Assembly (NCBI RefSeq): GCF_003086795.1
Contig: NZ_CP026003.1
Span: forward strand, 1,384,777 to 1,448,776
DNA length: 64,000 bases
Reading direction: 5' to 3'
Origin: Stenotrophomonas sp. SAU14A_NAIMI4_5
GTDB lineage: Bacteria; Pseudomonadota; Gammaproteobacteria; Xanthomonadales; Xanthomonadaceae
Part shown: positions 19,939-31,336 of the stretch, piece after piece
Numbering within the stretch: the stretch's first letter is position 1
Layout of the letters: every line of letters begins with the position of its first letter
The notes under the pieces: generated by a model
Seen by the model: the letters and a program-made list of their open reading frames with translations, nothing else
Database searches by the model: none
Told to the model about the DNA's origin: nothing
Program-made: the position numbers and the translations under genes

Positions 19939-19989
19939 GCCGAGCGTGGGCTCGGCTCTACAGCGGTAGCACCGGGCCATGCCCGGCGG
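19939..19989. repeat. two REP-like palindromes
   Basis: A palindrome with arms GCCGAGC / GCTCGGC ending in CTAC (19939-19961) is followed by a GTAG palindrome with CCGGGC / GCCCGG arms (19966-19988). They lie between the DUF937 gene start and the mutS stop codon. Confidence 0.75.
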
Positions 19990-19995
19990 GTGCGG

Positions 19996-22587
<2,592 letters not shown>

Positions 22588-22933
22588 GGGACTCGGAAAT
22601 CGGGGCAGGCGCCCGCGCCGAGAGGGCGGCAGGCAGCTGCAGGAACAGGGGGGACCATGGTAACGGGTAGGGTGGGGCGCGGGGCACCCGCATGGGTTCG
22701 GCGAGGGCCAGAGCGAGTTCCACTGGCAACTAAGACGGCACGTTCTCGCGCCGCCTTTCCATCAGGCCCCCCAGTCCGTGCCAGACTCCCCCAAGCGCCT
22801 AGTTCTGCCGGCCTCCGTTCTGTGACACAGCAAGCTCTTGCCGGATGAGGAGGAGGGTTCCCACGGGGAGCGCAGGAACTGATGAAAGCAGGTGCAGACC
22901 GTCCAGCTTGAAGTAGTCCAGAGGAGGATTCTT
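22588..22933. other. intergenic region between mutS and UDG-like gene
   Basis: About 345 bases without a convincing gene. The part next to mutS must hold the mutS promoter (reading left), and the part near 22920 holds the ribosome site of the next gene. Base composition falls to the right. I see no tRNA and no clear palindrome. Confidence 0.5.
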
Positions 22934-23635
22934 ATGGAAGATCCCGGTGTGTTGGAAACGGAAGACTGGCCCGACGAGGTTGCCTTTGTGCCCTATGTGG
23001 GGTCGCGCTACTGGGGCGGCTTTGAGGGGCGCCGCGTGCTCCTGCTGGGGGAGTCACATTACCGATCTGAGGGAGATACCGACGAACTCCTCATCACGCG
23101 GCCATTCACATGCCGCACATTCGAAGATATGCAGACATGCAAGCGGAAAGGCGGAGGGAAGTTCTTCAATGAACTGGATCGTCTACTCACGAACGAGGCA
23201 GATCCTTCACTAACGCTGGCAGCAAATGCTTGGCAACAGATCGCATTCTGCAACCTTTCCCAGCGTTTTGCCGGCACCGCGTCGGGACATAGGCCATCAA
23301 GCGATGACTTCCGGAATGGCGGAGAGATACTGTTTAATCACATACTTCCCATTCTTCGCCCTGACGTGATCCTGGTACTCGGGCGAACCGCCTGGCGCAG
23401 GTTCGACTACGGAAAGCTGGCGGATCACCCCGTATTCCTGGCACCTCGGGCGAACTCGAAGGAGCGTCGGCGCCGGTATCTGGAAGAGCGGGAAGTATGG
23501 ACCCTGGGCTATGGCAAGGGAGTGGCCTGGATGACCTGGGTCTATCATCCTTCATGGAACATTGATCGATGGGAAGATCGCGCAGCTGCACTGCGATATC
23601 TGCTGGATTGCCCTCACCAAGCGCAGGACGCATGA
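22934..23635 (+). CDS. UDG-superfamily-like protein
   Basis: This 233-residue protein starts at 22934, where AGAGGAGG lies seven bases before the ATG. It has the layout of uracil-DNA-glycosylase-fold proteins: a strand-loop RRVLLLGESHYRS near residue 30, a central DVILVLGRTAWRRF and a late YHPSW (as in the HPS motif of UDG families). The catalytic GxDPG-type motif of classical UDGs is not present, so glycosylase activity is uncertain. Its GC is visibly lower than that of mutS, and it stands alone between mutS and the smeC remnant, so it may be part of the acquired region. The name is by motif only. Confidence 0.55.
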   Translation: MEDPGVLETEDWPDEVAFVPYVGSRYWGGFEGRRVLLLGESHYRSEGDTDELLITRPFTCRTFEDMQTCKRKGGGKFFNELDRLLTNEADPSLTLAANAWQQIAFCNLSQRFAGTASGHRPSSDDFRNGGEILFNHILPILRPDVILVLGRTAWRRFDYGKLADHPVFLAPRANSKERRRRYLEEREVWTLGYGKGVAWMTWVYHPSWNIDRWEDRAAALRYLLDCPHQAQDA

Positions 23636-23761
23636 ACTGGGTCGGATGAACGATTGGATGGGTTGCATGTTGGATGCAGCCCACCCATCTGTTCGCACTA
23701 CCTGTGGAAGTCGAATCAGCGATCGCAGTCAGGCGACGCGTGTGGATGCCACGTTGGCAGC

Positions 23762-23934
23762 TCACTCCTCCGTCGCCCAAGTCCCCCCACTACCCGCCAG
23801 CGCATCCGCACCCCCACCCAGCACCTTGTACAGCGTCACGCGGTTGGTCGCCTCGGCCAGGCGCAGGGTCACCAGGTCCTGCTGGGCGGCATCGTCGGTA
23901 CGCTGCGCGTCCAGCAGTTCCAGTCGACTGTCGA
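23762..23934 (-). pseudogene. truncated second copy of the smeC 3' end
   Basis: The plus-strand stretch 23767-23934 matches 31342-31509 (the last 56 codons of smeC) with about six differences in 168 bases by hand count and no gaps. The reading frame is kept, so it still encodes RLELLDAQRTDDAAQQDLV through GGTWATE and ends in its own TGA. Upstream of 23934 the match stops abruptly, and the frame there does not look like SmeC. The fragment therefore cannot make an outer-membrane factor. It forms a direct repeat that brackets the defence genes. Confidence 0.9.
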
Positions 23935-24365
23935 AGTGGGGCTGGCGGGAGAATGCGTTCTTCGACCGCAGGACAACGACCTCCATTGTGCGTTCGATAC
24001 CCTTCGGTGACCGTCTATGGTGCACTCCAATCGGATCCCCACCTCGACGCGGCAAGCCCTGGCCGATCAGCCGGTTGAATCGCATTTGCGACTCAGGAGC
24101 CGGAGGCGTTTGGCGTCACCGGGAAGTACATACAAGACTCGGGTCTAACACGGCTCGGGTGCTGCCATTCGGGTCCGTCGGATGGGACGTTGCTGGAAAT
24201 GCCTCGCTGGAGGTGTAGCCAGCGCGCGAAGGCCGGCCGCTACCGGCTGTTGATCAGGATGGCACCATTGTGACCTTGGATGTGATGTTGCCAGTATTGA
24301 TCACGGTCATCAGGTAGTTGGCTTGATCGACCTTGGCTGGCTAGCAGCTCCCATCAAGTCACGTT
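23935..24365. other. gap between smeC remnant and helicase gene
   Basis: About 430 bases between the end of the smeC remnant and the sngC stop codon. I find no convincing gene. An open frame on the minus strand continues from the smeC remnant to about 24085, but it has no family features. No terminator with a T-run is obvious. The stretch may be decayed sequence from the island end. Confidence 0.45.
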
Positions 24366-26546
24366 CTACCCGAAAGCGCGGGAGAGCCAAGAGGTAGCCT
24401 CTTTCAAGTCCAGCTTCAACGACGCATAAGAGCGTCTGAGAAGACCTGCGGGAAGGAGACCGTCCCATTTTTGGGTGACCAGGTTGTTCGCAGAGTGCAG
24501 AAGGGTTTCCGGCGATGGCGATGGCATCTTCGCCACCCGCCCGAGCACCTTGATCACATCATCGAGACTCCTTGCTCCCATGGAAATTTCCACGCCCAGC
24601 CTACCTGCCTGACAAGTGAATCCCTGTGCGTTCAAAAGGCAGGCGATGGCTTCATTTGCGGAGTCTCCCAGCCACGTCAGCAGCAAGGCGTCGCTGCCCT
24701 GGTCGAAGAGAACCTTCCCGTCCAGCCTCAATTGACGGTAGGCGCACTGCGCCTCCTGCAGGAAGCGAGAGGCGGTGGGGTCCAAGAAGTCTGGTTTGAT
24801 CTCTTGCTGATACAGTCCGCGCATCTTTTGACGGACCTGGGTGTGGACCTGCCCTCCCGTTCCGTTGAAAAGAGGCGGGGTGCCGCCTTTCGCTGCGGCC
24901 ACGTAGATCGTCTTTTGGGCGTCATCGATCTGCTCGACGAGCCAAGTGCGACCGCCAAACAAGATACGCTGGCCGACGGTCACCAGTTGGGACACGGGGA
25001 GCGTGCCTAGTGCCTTGCCGGTAGCCACGATCCGGAACTCTTCGTCCACGCTGAAAGCGGCGTAGAAGGTGTAGTGGTTGACCACCTTGTCGCCGACCGG
25101 GCCGTGGAGCAGCAAGCCGGAGCCATCTTGAATCAGAACCTGTTCTTGGCCAAGGTGGCGAAGCAATTCTGCGAAGGCGTCTTGGGACAAGCCGTGGAAC
25201 GGTCCCTGATCTGCGCAGAGCAGCTGATACGCTTGAGCTGCCTTAAGTCCGCCGTACTGGGCAATGGAAGAAAGCAGCTGCTGAACGAGCGTCGAAAGGT
25301 GTAGGCCGTTGACCGAAGGCGGTTCAAACCACCTCTCCAGCAATAGCAGTACACAAGCGGTGGACTGAACTGTGTCCAGTCGAAGCCTTGTCTTCAACGT
25401 CGACTCAGCGTCGATTGCATCCTCGATAACGTAGCCGCGCAACACTGCTGGTTCTCCAGGGCGGCGTCCGGAGCGACCAAGGCGTTGGCGAAGGCTGGCC
25501 ACGGAAGGTGGTGGGCCAATTTGCGCGATGCTCTTCACCGCTCCGATATCGATGCCTAATTCCAGGGTGTTCGTGCAAATTGCGCTTGCTGGACGCCCCT
25601 TTTGCTTCAGCGCCGCTTCCGTGTCCGTGCGTATCTCCTTGGACAGACTCCCATGGTGTGGCCAGAACTCTTTCGGCCGGCCGTCCTGTTCGCTCAGCAG
25701 GTTGAGGAGGTGGGTGTAGCGTTCAACCTCACTTCGGCTATTGGGGAAGATCAGATTATTCGTCCCTGAAAGGACCCGGTAGAGGTGCTTGGCCAGTGCA
25801 GCGGGAGCAGCCGGATTCTCGTCGGACCCGGCGTCAGGTGCGGGTTGTTCGTAGCCCTTGATGATCAGTTGGAGATCATTTCCGGCTGATGAGGCGTTGA
25901 CCAGCGCGGGGGCAGCCCCAACACCCGGGCGTAGGAAAGCCCCAGCGCTCGAAAAGTCACCCAAGGTTGCCGACAGGCCCAAGCGGGGAGTCCGCCGCCG
26001 TAACAGCACGTCGATCCGGTGCATCAACGATTGAAGCTGCTTCCCGCGCTCGCTTCCAATGAATGCATGGAGTTCGTCCACGACAACGTAGAGGAGCTTG
26101 GAGAGCGCTGCCGCAACGGATGTCCCGCGGTTGCAGAGCATCGCCTCCAAGGACTCCGGCGTGATCAGGAGCACGCCACGGGGGTGCTTAAAGAATCGCT
26201 GCTTGGTGGAGCTCGATACGTCCCCGTGCCAAGGCCACACGGGGACTTCAAGGTCCTCGCAAAGCCGCTGCAGCCGTTCAAACTGGTCGTTGATGAGCGC
26301 CTTTAGAGGGCTGATGTAGGCAATCAGGCCCTCCTCGTCGGTGTTCAGAAGGTGCGTGAGCGCAGGAAGAAAAGCGGCCTCGGTTTTTCCCGAGGCGGTG
26401 CTGGCGGCGATGATCACGTCCCGGTCGGCGCTCAGGACGAGAGGAATCGCCAATTCCTGGACCTCACGCAGCGCCTCCCATTGTTCGGTCCAGAGGTAGC
26501 GCTGGATTTGAGGGTGCAGCGATTGGAAGGCGCTGGAGGCAGTCAT
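24366..26546 (-). CDS. sngC: Shango-type SngC: Lhr-like SF2 helicase
   Basis: The 726-residue DEAD-like helicase has Walker A in AASTASGKTEAAF (about residue 50), the DELH box in VVVDELHAFIGSERG (about 157), the SAT motif GLSATLGD (about 192), and the Lhr-type second RecA domain with TNTLELGIDIG and LRQRLGRSGRRPGEPA (motif VI). The C-terminal 300 residues resemble the Lhr core extension. It is the last gene of a three-gene operon with the ATPase and the TerB protein, two bases after the ATPase stop. This is the gene order of Shango (SngA TerB, SngB ATPase, SngC helicase). The assignment is by motif and order. Confidence 0.87.
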   Translation of the reverse strand: MTASSAFQSLHPQIQRYLWTEQWEALREVQELAIPLVLSADRDVIIAASTASGKTEAAFLPALTHLLNTDEEGLIAYISPLKALINDQFERLQRLCEDLEVPVWPWHGDVSSSTKQRFFKHPRGVLLITPESLEAMLCNRGTSVAAALSKLLYVVVDELHAFIGSERGKQLQSLMHRIDVLLRRRTPRLGLSATLGDFSSAGAFLRPGVGAAPALVNASSAGNDLQLIIKGYEQPAPDAGSDENPAAPAALAKHLYRVLSGTNNLIFPNSRSEVERYTHLLNLLSEQDGRPKEFWPHHGSLSKEIRTDTEAALKQKGRPASAICTNTLELGIDIGAVKSIAQIGPPPSVASLRQRLGRSGRRPGEPAVLRGYVIEDAIDAESTLKTRLRLDTVQSTACVLLLLERWFEPPSVNGLHLSTLVQQLLSSIAQYGGLKAAQAYQLLCADQGPFHGLSQDAFAELLRHLGQEQVLIQDGSGLLLHGPVGDKVVNHYTFYAAFSVDEEFRIVATGKALGTLPVSQLVTVGQRILFGGRTWLVEQIDDAQKTIYVAAAKGGTPPLFNGTGGQVHTQVRQKMRGLYQQEIKPDFLDPTASRFLQEAQCAYRQLRLDGKVLFDQGSDALLLTWLGDSANEAIACLLNAQGFTCQAGRLGVEISMGARSLDDVIKVLGRVAKMPSPSPETLLHSANNLVTQKWDGLLPAGLLRRSYASLKLDLKEATSWLSRAFG

Positions 26547-26548
26547 CG

Positions 26549-27847
26549 TTAGAGCCTGAACGACGCCAGCTCGTCGTCCTCTTGCACGACCAATTCGCCG
26601 TCGCCCCCGTGGTCAGCTGCCACCTCGACCGATCCGATCAGGTCCTGCCAGTCCACGCCCGGGTTCTGCTCCAAGACGGCCAAGAGGTTGATAAAGGCGG
26701 TGATCGTTGTGCGCGGGGTGCGGAAGAAGCTATCGCCGATTCGATTGGCGCAATGGGTCATGAACTGGTGAATGGCATCGTCGGGCAAGAGATACTTGCC
26801 CGCGTCGCCGGCAGCGTAGACATGGCGAATCTTGGTGAGCAGGACGTAGAAGTCTTCGGCTGTCAGGCTCGACAGTCGAACGACAGGGCCGCTGAAATCC
26901 ACCAGCCCGTTGGTGGCAAAGGTATTCTGGGCCAGGCGGCTCTGAAGAGCTTCATAGCTGTAGACGCCGCGGCGGGTATCCATCAGGAAATCCGGGGTGC
27001 CGCCCAGAACAAAACCAAGGCCAACCGCAGTGCCCTGCAAAGAGTCGTTGAGCATGCGCAGGAGCTGCTCGTAGTTTGCATTCCGGGCCTGGGCGTTGGC
27101 TAATTTGTAGAGGTTGACCAGTTCGTCCAGGCACACCAGCAGGCCGCTGTAGCCCGCCAGCCGAACAAAGCGGCCCATGAGCTTGAGCTGGTCGTAGACC
27201 GATGCGTCGTCCACGATGGTTCGCACGCCCAGCGCTGCACGCGCGTCCGTCCGGGTGGCAAATTCGCCACGCAACCAACGAATTGCATCGGACTTGAGCT
27301 GCTCGTTGCCTTGCTCGAACCCTCTCCAATAAGCGGCGATCACGTCGGCAAAGTCATAGCCGTTCACCAGTTCGCTCAGCTGCTCGAGCTTCGCGCGAAT
27401 GACCTGCTCGGTGGATATGCCTTGCGACTTGGATTCGGACACTGCGGTCGAAATGAACTTCTCGACCACCCCGGGCAGTGCGCCTCCGTCGGGCTTGGTC
27501 CGAGTGGCCAAGTTCCGCATGAGCTCCGCGTAGAGCGACCGGGCCTGCCCCCCTGAAGCATGCAACCGCCTGTCGGGATTCAGATCCGCGCTGGCCACGA
27601 CGAGCTTCCGCTCCATTGCAATGGCGCGAACGAGGTTCAAGAAAAAGGTCTTGCCTGCGCCGTACTCGCCCACCACCATGCGGAAGGACGAGCCGCCATC
27701 GGCGAGCCGATCGATGTCACTGACCAGGGTTTGCACTTCACGGGCGCGCCCGACCTGGATCAAATGCTGACCGGCTCGTGGAACGACGCCGGCGCGCAGC
27801 GACTGGATCACCGCGTCGCGGTCCTTGGAACGGATTGGGCTGCTCAT
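26549..27847 (-). CDS. sngB: Shango-type SngB: BrxD-like AAA/P-loop ATPase
   Basis: This 432-residue P-loop ATPase has Walker A in VVGEYGAGKTFFLN (about 60-67) and Walker B in GLLVCLDELVNLYK (about 236-245). It resembles the DUF2791/BrxD ATPases found in type 2 BREX loci and in Shango. It overlaps the TerB gene by four bases (ATGA) and is followed by the helicase after two bases, so the three are translationally coupled. The substrate is probably the loading or control of the helicase on foreign DNA, which is an inference. Confidence 0.85.
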   Translation of the reverse strand: MSSPIRSKDRDAVIQSLRAGVVPRAGQHLIQVGRAREVQTLVSDIDRLADGGSSFRMVVGEYGAGKTFFLNLVRAIAMERKLVVASADLNPDRRLHASGGQARSLYAELMRNLATRTKPDGGALPGVVEKFISTAVSESKSQGISTEQVIRAKLEQLSELVNGYDFADVIAAYWRGFEQGNEQLKSDAIRWLRGEFATRTDARAALGVRTIVDDASVYDQLKLMGRFVRLAGYSGLLVCLDELVNLYKLANAQARNANYEQLLRMLNDSLQGTAVGLGFVLGGTPDFLMDTRRGVYSYEALQSRLAQNTFATNGLVDFSGPVVRLSSLTAEDFYVLLTKIRHVYAAGDAGKYLLPDDAIHQFMTHCANRIGDSFFRTPRTTITAFINLLAVLEQNPGVDWQDLIGSVEVAADHGGDGELVVQEDDELASFRL

Positions 27848-30807
27848 TGCTCGATCTTCTCAATGAATTCGGGGTTGATCTCCAACGGGTCGTCGCCGTC
27901 GGAAAATGGAATGTCATAAGCGTCGAACGACGCATCGTTGATTTGTTCAAGCGCGCCGTCGAGCATCAGCTCCATGTCTGCCGCGCCGTCTTCCAGTTCG
28001 GCACGGGTCCAAACCGGGCGCGACAGCATGAGGCGCAGCAGCGCGCTGTGTGCCTGATTAAGCCCGAGCAACTGACCAGCACTCTCCACCTCGGCACTCA
28101 CCGCTTCCGCAGGCGCAAGATCAGGGGGAGGCGCTTCCTCGTCGGTGAAAATATTGGCGAGCAACGCGGAGACTTGGGCTGTGTCCCGCTGAAGAGCAGC
28201 GATCCGGTCGGGATCGAGTTGGAATGCGCCAGACGCAGCCTTGGGCAATGAGCTTGGGGCTTTGGATGGGCGTGGGGCATGGACGTCGCTGAACACACGA
28301 GCGGGATCCACGCCCAGCGCTTTGTAGACGCGCTCCAAGAACCGGACCTCCTCCGGAGAGACCATCCCGTCGACCTGGGCCAGGGTGGCCATGGACCCGG
28401 CGATGGCGTCCTTGATGTGTTCACTGAGCGGATCAAGCTTCTTGCGCAACGCGGGCAGGGCAAGCGGTGCCATCGCCAAAAGATCGAGGTGCGCGCGCAG
28501 TCGCCGCCGGTCACCCTCGCTGAGGTGCGTCCAGTTTTCGATTTCGCGTGAAAGGTGCTCGAGCTCGTGGACGCTGAATGCGCCATCCGATTGGGCAACC
28601 GTCGAGCCAAGCTGCAGGGTCAACTGGGCCGTTTGATAGGCCTGAGCGTCGGTTCGATGGGTTTGGTCGGGAAGCAGGGGGAAGAGAACGATCGGGTCGT
28701 TCTCGCCTGGCACCCGCGCGCCGTCGAGCACATTGGGTTCCATGCCGACCTTAGACTGCTCCAATGCTCGTGCGAGTTCCCGAATTTTGTCCTTGCCCAA
28801 GGCGGTTCCGACTGCCCCAAGCCTTCCCAATAGGTCAGTCAGCTTGATCGACAAATTGGCGGTTTGAACATCCGAAGCGACTTCGGCCAGTGCTGTCCGC
28901 GTGGCCAGCGGCCAGATCTCTGACGGAAGCAGCAAGGTGCCCTCAATGGATTGGCGGGCCTCAGGGTTCTTGCCCACGAGCCGGCTGAAGGTTCCGAGGT
29001 CCTCCGTGCACTGAGAAACAAGTTCCTGCAGCGCCTTTACGGGCGCTCGCAATGCGGTGACATCGGGAATGTCACCGAAAGTCTTGGTGCCGGCGTCAGT
29101 CCGGTCAAGCGCCGGGTTAAAGGGGCGGCGTGTGAACTTCAGCTTGGTGCGGTTTTTTGGCAGCACCATTCCAGGGCCGAACGTCTCTTGATACCGCAGA
29201 GCGAAAAGGCGATCGAACTCTTCCGCGCAACGCGTTGCGGCGGTTCGCAGCGGAATCTCTGGATTGAGGCGCACCCACGCCGTGGCCAGCGCGGCGGGCA
29301 CGGGGACTCGATCCAAGGAACATTGCCCCAGGGCCAAGCGGATGTAGAAAGGCAGTTCGTAAGTTCGTTCGAACGCTGGAAGAGGCGCGTTGTAAAGCTG
29401 GTCGCCTGCTTCGGTCAGAGCCATCCAGTCGAGCAGGCTGTTGACATGACCGTGGACGTTCGGAAGCACGGCAGCATAAGCAGACGACAAGCGGCGGAGC
29501 ATCGCCTTGATAGCGGGCCAGTCTTGCTTGGAATCCGGATCGTTCACCGAATCCAGCAAGATGCGACGCTCCAATCCAAACAGGAACAGTCGGACGTATT
29601 GGATAGCGCAGCCGGAATCGGTGCGGTCCGAAGCAAGCCACTTCAGGTAGGCGTGCCGTTCCGCCGGTTCAAAATCCGCGTAACCACCCCAGTAGCGCGT
29701 CGTGGACCGGTAGTCCCCGTATCGACCGACACCAAGAACGCCGTTGACCAAGCTTGGCTCTTGCTCGCGCGTGCCAGGGGTGGCCAGCCGCGGGCCCGTG
29801 TAAAACAGGCCGCCCCGGATGACGATGCCCGCGATCTCGATCTCATCGTGAGGGCCAAGCCAGCGGGTTCTGTCCCAGCCCTCGGGGGGACGGGGCACCG
29901 CGTATTGCTTGGCCGGCGTTCCGGAAACCATGGCCACCTGCCGGAGCTCATCGGGCAGGGAGGGGGGCGAAGACCGCGATGGAAGTGGGGGTGGCGGTGT
30001 CATCGTGGTTGCGTCGTTGACTCCGCCGGGAGCGTTAGGAGGCGGAGTGCACTCCGTCGCGATTGGTTCCGCACTTGGACGCGCTGGCTCATCTTTCATG
30101 GTGGACAAGACTTCACCGTAAGTCTCGCCCGCGCTTGTAGTGGGCTGTAATAGAGGTTCGGCCTGCTCGTCTGCCTGATATTGGGCAAGGCGCTGGGTTA
30201 CCGCGCGCTTCGCAGCCTCCAAGTTTCCCGGGCGCGCGCGCTCCAGATCGGGTGGATGGGGAGATGGGGTGGCGGCAGTTCTAGAGGCCACAGCGGTCAA
30301 TGCCCGCGCGGCCGCTTCGATGGCATTGCGCATGCTCACCGCGGCTTTAGCCTCCTCCAGATTGCCAAGACAAGCCAGCGACGGGGTTTCGGGTGATGCC
30401 TCGCTCAATTCCTGCACCAACGGTTGTGCCGGGTGGTCCTCGGAAATAATGGGTTGAGCAGCTTCTGACCCGACAGTGCTCGCAGATATCGAAGGCGGAG
30501 CCGATTCAGTGCTCGCCGCTCTCGTCGCCTGGACGGCTTCCGCACGGGGCGTATTTCGCGCTGACTGCCTTGAGGAACGAGCAGATGCCTCCATCAACTC
30601 CGCCAAGGTTGGCTCCGGAGGGGGAGCCGGTTTGACGGGAACGGAGGGCCTAATCGGACGCATCGCCTGCCACTTGGCCCAAAGCCACACGGCCGTGGCC
30701 ACTGCGAGGACGATCCCCAAGCCAATCCAGACTTCTTTTGGTACCAGCGCTATGACGACCAGGCCTGCGACAATCCAGCCGCCCGCGCTCTGCCTTTTTC
30801 TCGCCAT
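27844..30807 (-). CDS. sngA: Shango-type SngA: membrane-anchored TerB-domain protein
   Basis: The 987-residue protein starts with two close hydrophobic segments (about 11-45), then a Pro/Ala/Ser-rich, probably disordered stretch (about 50-290). A TerB-N-like domain follows (about 300-540, with FYTGPRLATPG and YADFEPAERHAYLKWLASDR), then a TerB-like helical domain (about 720-840, with VAQSDGAFSVHELEHL and LAQVDGMVSPEEVRFLE), and finally a TerB-C-like region (about 860-985, SALLRLMLSRPVWTRAELED). This is the architecture of SngA. It is the first gene of the operon; AGGGGG lies six bases before the ATG. The membrane anchor and linker suggest the defence complex is tethered at the membrane. Confidence 0.85.
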   Translation of the reverse strand: MARKRQSAGGWIVAGLVVIALVPKEVWIGLGIVLAVATAVWLWAKWQAMRPIRPSVPVKPAPPPEPTLAELMEASARSSRQSARNTPRAEAVQATRAASTESAPPSISASTVGSEAAQPIISEDHPAQPLVQELSEASPETPSLACLGNLEEAKAAVSMRNAIEAAARALTAVASRTAATPSPHPPDLERARPGNLEAAKRAVTQRLAQYQADEQAEPLLQPTTSAGETYGEVLSTMKDEPARPSAEPIATECTPPPNAPGGVNDATTMTPPPPLPSRSSPPSLPDELRQVAMVSGTPAKQYAVPRPPEGWDRTRWLGPHDEIEIAGIVIRGGLFYTGPRLATPGTREQEPSLVNGVLGVGRYGDYRSTTRYWGGYADFEPAERHAYLKWLASDRTDSGCAIQYVRLFLFGLERRILLDSVNDPDSKQDWPAIKAMLRRLSSAYAAVLPNVHGHVNSLLDWMALTEAGDQLYNAPLPAFERTYELPFYIRLALGQCSLDRVPVPAALATAWVRLNPEIPLRTAATRCAEEFDRLFALRYQETFGPGMVLPKNRTKLKFTRRPFNPALDRTDAGTKTFGDIPDVTALRAPVKALQELVSQCTEDLGTFSRLVGKNPEARQSIEGTLLLPSEIWPLATRTALAEVASDVQTANLSIKLTDLLGRLGAVGTALGKDKIRELARALEQSKVGMEPNVLDGARVPGENDPIVLFPLLPDQTHRTDAQAYQTAQLTLQLGSTVAQSDGAFSVHELEHLSREIENWTHLSEGDRRRLRAHLDLLAMAPLALPALRKKLDPLSEHIKDAIAGSMATLAQVDGMVSPEEVRFLERVYKALGVDPARVFSDVHAPRPSKAPSSLPKAASGAFQLDPDRIAALQRDTAQVSALLANIFTDEEAPPPDLAPAEAVSAEVESAGQLLGLNQAHSALLRLMLSRPVWTRAELEDGAADMELMLDGALEQINDASFDAYDIPFSDGDDPLEINPEFIEKIEQ

Positions 30808-30881
30808 GTGGCCCCCTGCCTTTGGCGCTTCCTTGGAGGCATTGTAGCTCGCCTGCCTTGAGTGAGACGCGCTGCGTGAGG

Positions 30882-30914
30882 GGGCAGGGCATCGATATAA
30901 ATCGAGCTCTGCCC
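30882..30914 (-). promoter_or_regulatory. hairpin/palindrome upstream of sngA
   Basis: Arms GGGCAGGGC and GCTCTGCCC extend through TCGAT / ATCGA around an ATAA loop, giving about 14 pairs with one G-T pair and one bulged A. The AT-rich centre (TATAAA) could contain a -10 element. It lies 75 bases upstream of the sngA start. It may be an operator over the promoter or an RNA structure in the leader. The T-run needed for a terminator is missing on both strands. Confidence 0.55.
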
Positions 30915-31336
30915 ATTCAGTATTTTGCGACCGGATCGCTGGCGCGCGGGGCCTAGGCGTTGACGAAGGTCGGCTTCCAAGTGGGCATAATCATTGGGGC
31001 GATGAAACCTGTGGCTCGTACGCCGAGAAATTGTGCCGCTGCAAAGCTGCGCAACCGGACTGGATCCTGCCGGAGGGATACTATCTCTCAACGCGTTGGC
31101 TGCCTAAATCTGTCATGGGCGGCTCTCTAATCGAAGTTAATCGATAACTTAGCCCGGTCGAGTAGGTAAGGTATAGTGGCTACGATCTAGCAATGTCTGC
31201 AGAGCTCCACAAAGAGCCGTTAACGTCATATCGCGTGTGTCGACCAACCCGGCTTCCGGCCAGCAGTGTGCATTCTTCCTTGGGCAGACCGAAGTTCCAC
31301 CAGCTCTTGCACGGCCAATGGAACTAACCATTTTGC
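30915..31336. other. gap between defence operon and smeC
   Basis: About 420 bases, AT-richer than the surroundings. On the plus strand a frame without a start codon stays open to a TAA at 31145-31147 and would encode a protein-like tail (HNHWGDETCGSYAEK, then PDWILPEGYYLSTRWLP), possibly the end of a broken gene. No integrase, tRNA or terminator is evident. The last bases before 31337 differ completely from those beside the smeC remnant. Confidence 0.45.

Noticed and set aside
23762-24085. A second outer-membrane-factor gene
   Set aside because: Only the last 56 codons of smeC match; upstream of 23934 the frame has no OMF features, so it is a remnant.
26549-30807. A BREX type 2 locus (BrxD-like ATPase and helicase)
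   Set aside because: The core genes pglW, pglX, pglY and pglZ are missing, and the TerB protein is characteristic of Shango.
24366-30807. A wholly new defence system
   Set aside because: All three domain architectures and their order fit the described Shango system; only the location looks unusual.
30882-30914. Intrinsic terminator upstream of sngA
   Set aside because: No T-run follows the stem on either strand.
30750-31091. Minus-strand open frame overlapping the sngA start region
   Set aside because: No family features, and it runs through the hairpin and the likely promoter; probably not coding.
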